Source: CAMEON01 sp045577755 (lineage in GTDB: Bacteria; Bacillota; Clostridia; Oscillospirales; CAG-272). Taken from it: a stretch of DNA of 6,350 nucleotides. The notes beneath the pieces are model-generated. The model was given only the letters and a program-made list of their open reading frames with translations. It ran no database searches and had not been told where the DNA came from. The stretch covers positions 1-6,350 of the forward strand of contig JAZNJA010000202.1 of assembly GCA_045577755.1 (NCBI GenBank), in the 5' to 3' direction. Shown piece by piece: positions 5,988 to 6,350 of this stretch (its first letter is position 1; each line of letters begins with the position of its first letter). The position numbers and the translations under genes were made by a program.

Positions 5988-6350
5988 TTAAGCAACGAAC
6001 TCGATGGAGTAGACCAGAGCGAAGCCGCCGGCCAGAGAATCGTGAGTCAGGAACACGGGACCGTTGTAGTCGATACCGGTCAGGTCGATCTCGAAGGCCT
6101 GGACAGCCCAGCCGTGGAGCTCGTAGGTAGCGGCGGCAATAATGGTGTCCTCAGCGGGGGACATGACCATGTTCTTGTCGGCGTTGACCAGAGCGAAGCG
6201 GTTATGCTCATTCTTGGCATACAGATCCTTGGTGCCGTCGCCGTTATCGGAACCCCACATAATGACGACCTTGGAGTACTTGGACAGGTCGATCTCACCC
6301 AGAGCGATGGAGCCCTGATGCAGGAGAGCGGCAGAGTCCACGCCGCCTGC
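5988..6350 (-). CDS. Gene C: C-terminal 120 residues of the same lipoprotein family, 5' part beyond right edge
   Basis: The frame is open from the right edge to a TAA stop at 5988-5990. It encodes 120 residues identical to residues 834-953 of gene B, including SIALGEIDLSKYSKVVIMWG and the ending ALVYSIEFVA. About 15 of 363 bases differ from gene B and all are silent. Because 6210-6350 equals 1-141 exactly, and the frames agree across the join (222 bases from 6209 to 5988 give 73 residues plus stop), this is most likely the missing tail of gene A seen a second time. The alternative is a separate third tandem copy. A GTG at 6339-6341 could be read as a start, but it is just an internal Val codon with no signal peptide or ribosome site. 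A terminator follows at 5932-5966. Confidence 0.93.
   Translation of the reverse strand, partial: AGGVDSAALLHQGSIALGEIDLSKYSKVVIMWGSDNGDGTKDLYAKNEHNRFALVNADKNMVMSPAEDTIIAAATYELHGWAVQAFEIDLTGIDYNGPVFLTHDSLAGGFALVYSIEFVA
6210..6350. repeat. Terminal direct repeat, right copy (identical to 1-141)
   Basis: Right-hand partner of the 141-base exact end overlap. If the ends are joined, the sequence closes at 6,209 bp and gene A continues in frame into gene C, giving a single 989-residue protein. Confidence 0.95.

Noticed and set aside
1..6350. Complete small plasmid or phage genome, judged by the terminal direct repeat
   Set aside because: No replication, mobilisation, integration or virion gene is present, and all coding sequence belongs to one lipoprotein family. 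Kept only as the less likely alternative to a collapsed tandem array.

Overview
The window holds copies of one gene type and nothing else. Two large paralogous surface lipoprotein genes (A and B), plus the 3' end of a further copy (C), lie in tandem on the minus strand. The style fits an uncultured, moderately GC-rich member of the Bacillota, probably a gut clostridium of the Oscillospirales type. The grounds are MKKLL signal peptides with a lipobox cysteine, Thr/Pro/Glu-rich stalks, sigma-A promoters, AAAGGAAG ribosome sites and GC-rich intrinsic terminators. No marker gene is present, so this placement is inference.

Layout, in the direction of transcription (right to left). Gene C enters from the right edge and stops at 5988, followed by a terminator at 5932-5966. 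Gene B has its own promoter (5830-5858) and ribosome site, runs from 5778 to 2917 (953 aa) and ends at a strong terminator (2863-2898). Gene A has a matching promoter (2804-2832) and ribosome site, starts at 2748 and stays open to base 1 (916 codons seen). Each gene is therefore a single-gene transcription unit; this is not an operon. The gaps of 168 and 209 bp are fully accounted for by terminator, promoter and leader.

Each complete protein reads: lipoprotein signal peptide; stalk of 10-residue TPAP[GD]TDEP[ED]-like repeats; a beta-rich N-terminal domain; a strongly conserved ~129-residue domain; a concanavalin/LamG-like beta-rich domain; an F5/8 type C (discoidin, CBM32-like) domain; an acidic Pro-rich linker; and a ~150-residue C-terminal domain. 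I see no catalytic signature, so these look like non-catalytic, membrane-anchored binding proteins, probably for glycans.

The most important structural fact is that the first 141 bases of the window are identical to the last 141 (1-141 = 6210-6350). Gene A runs in frame through that join into gene C. A and C are therefore probably the two halves of one 989-aa gene, and the sequence closes into a 6,209-bp circle of exactly two genes. The circle has no replication, mobilisation or capsid gene, so it is more likely an assembly-graph loop from a tandem lipoprotein array than a plasmid or phage.
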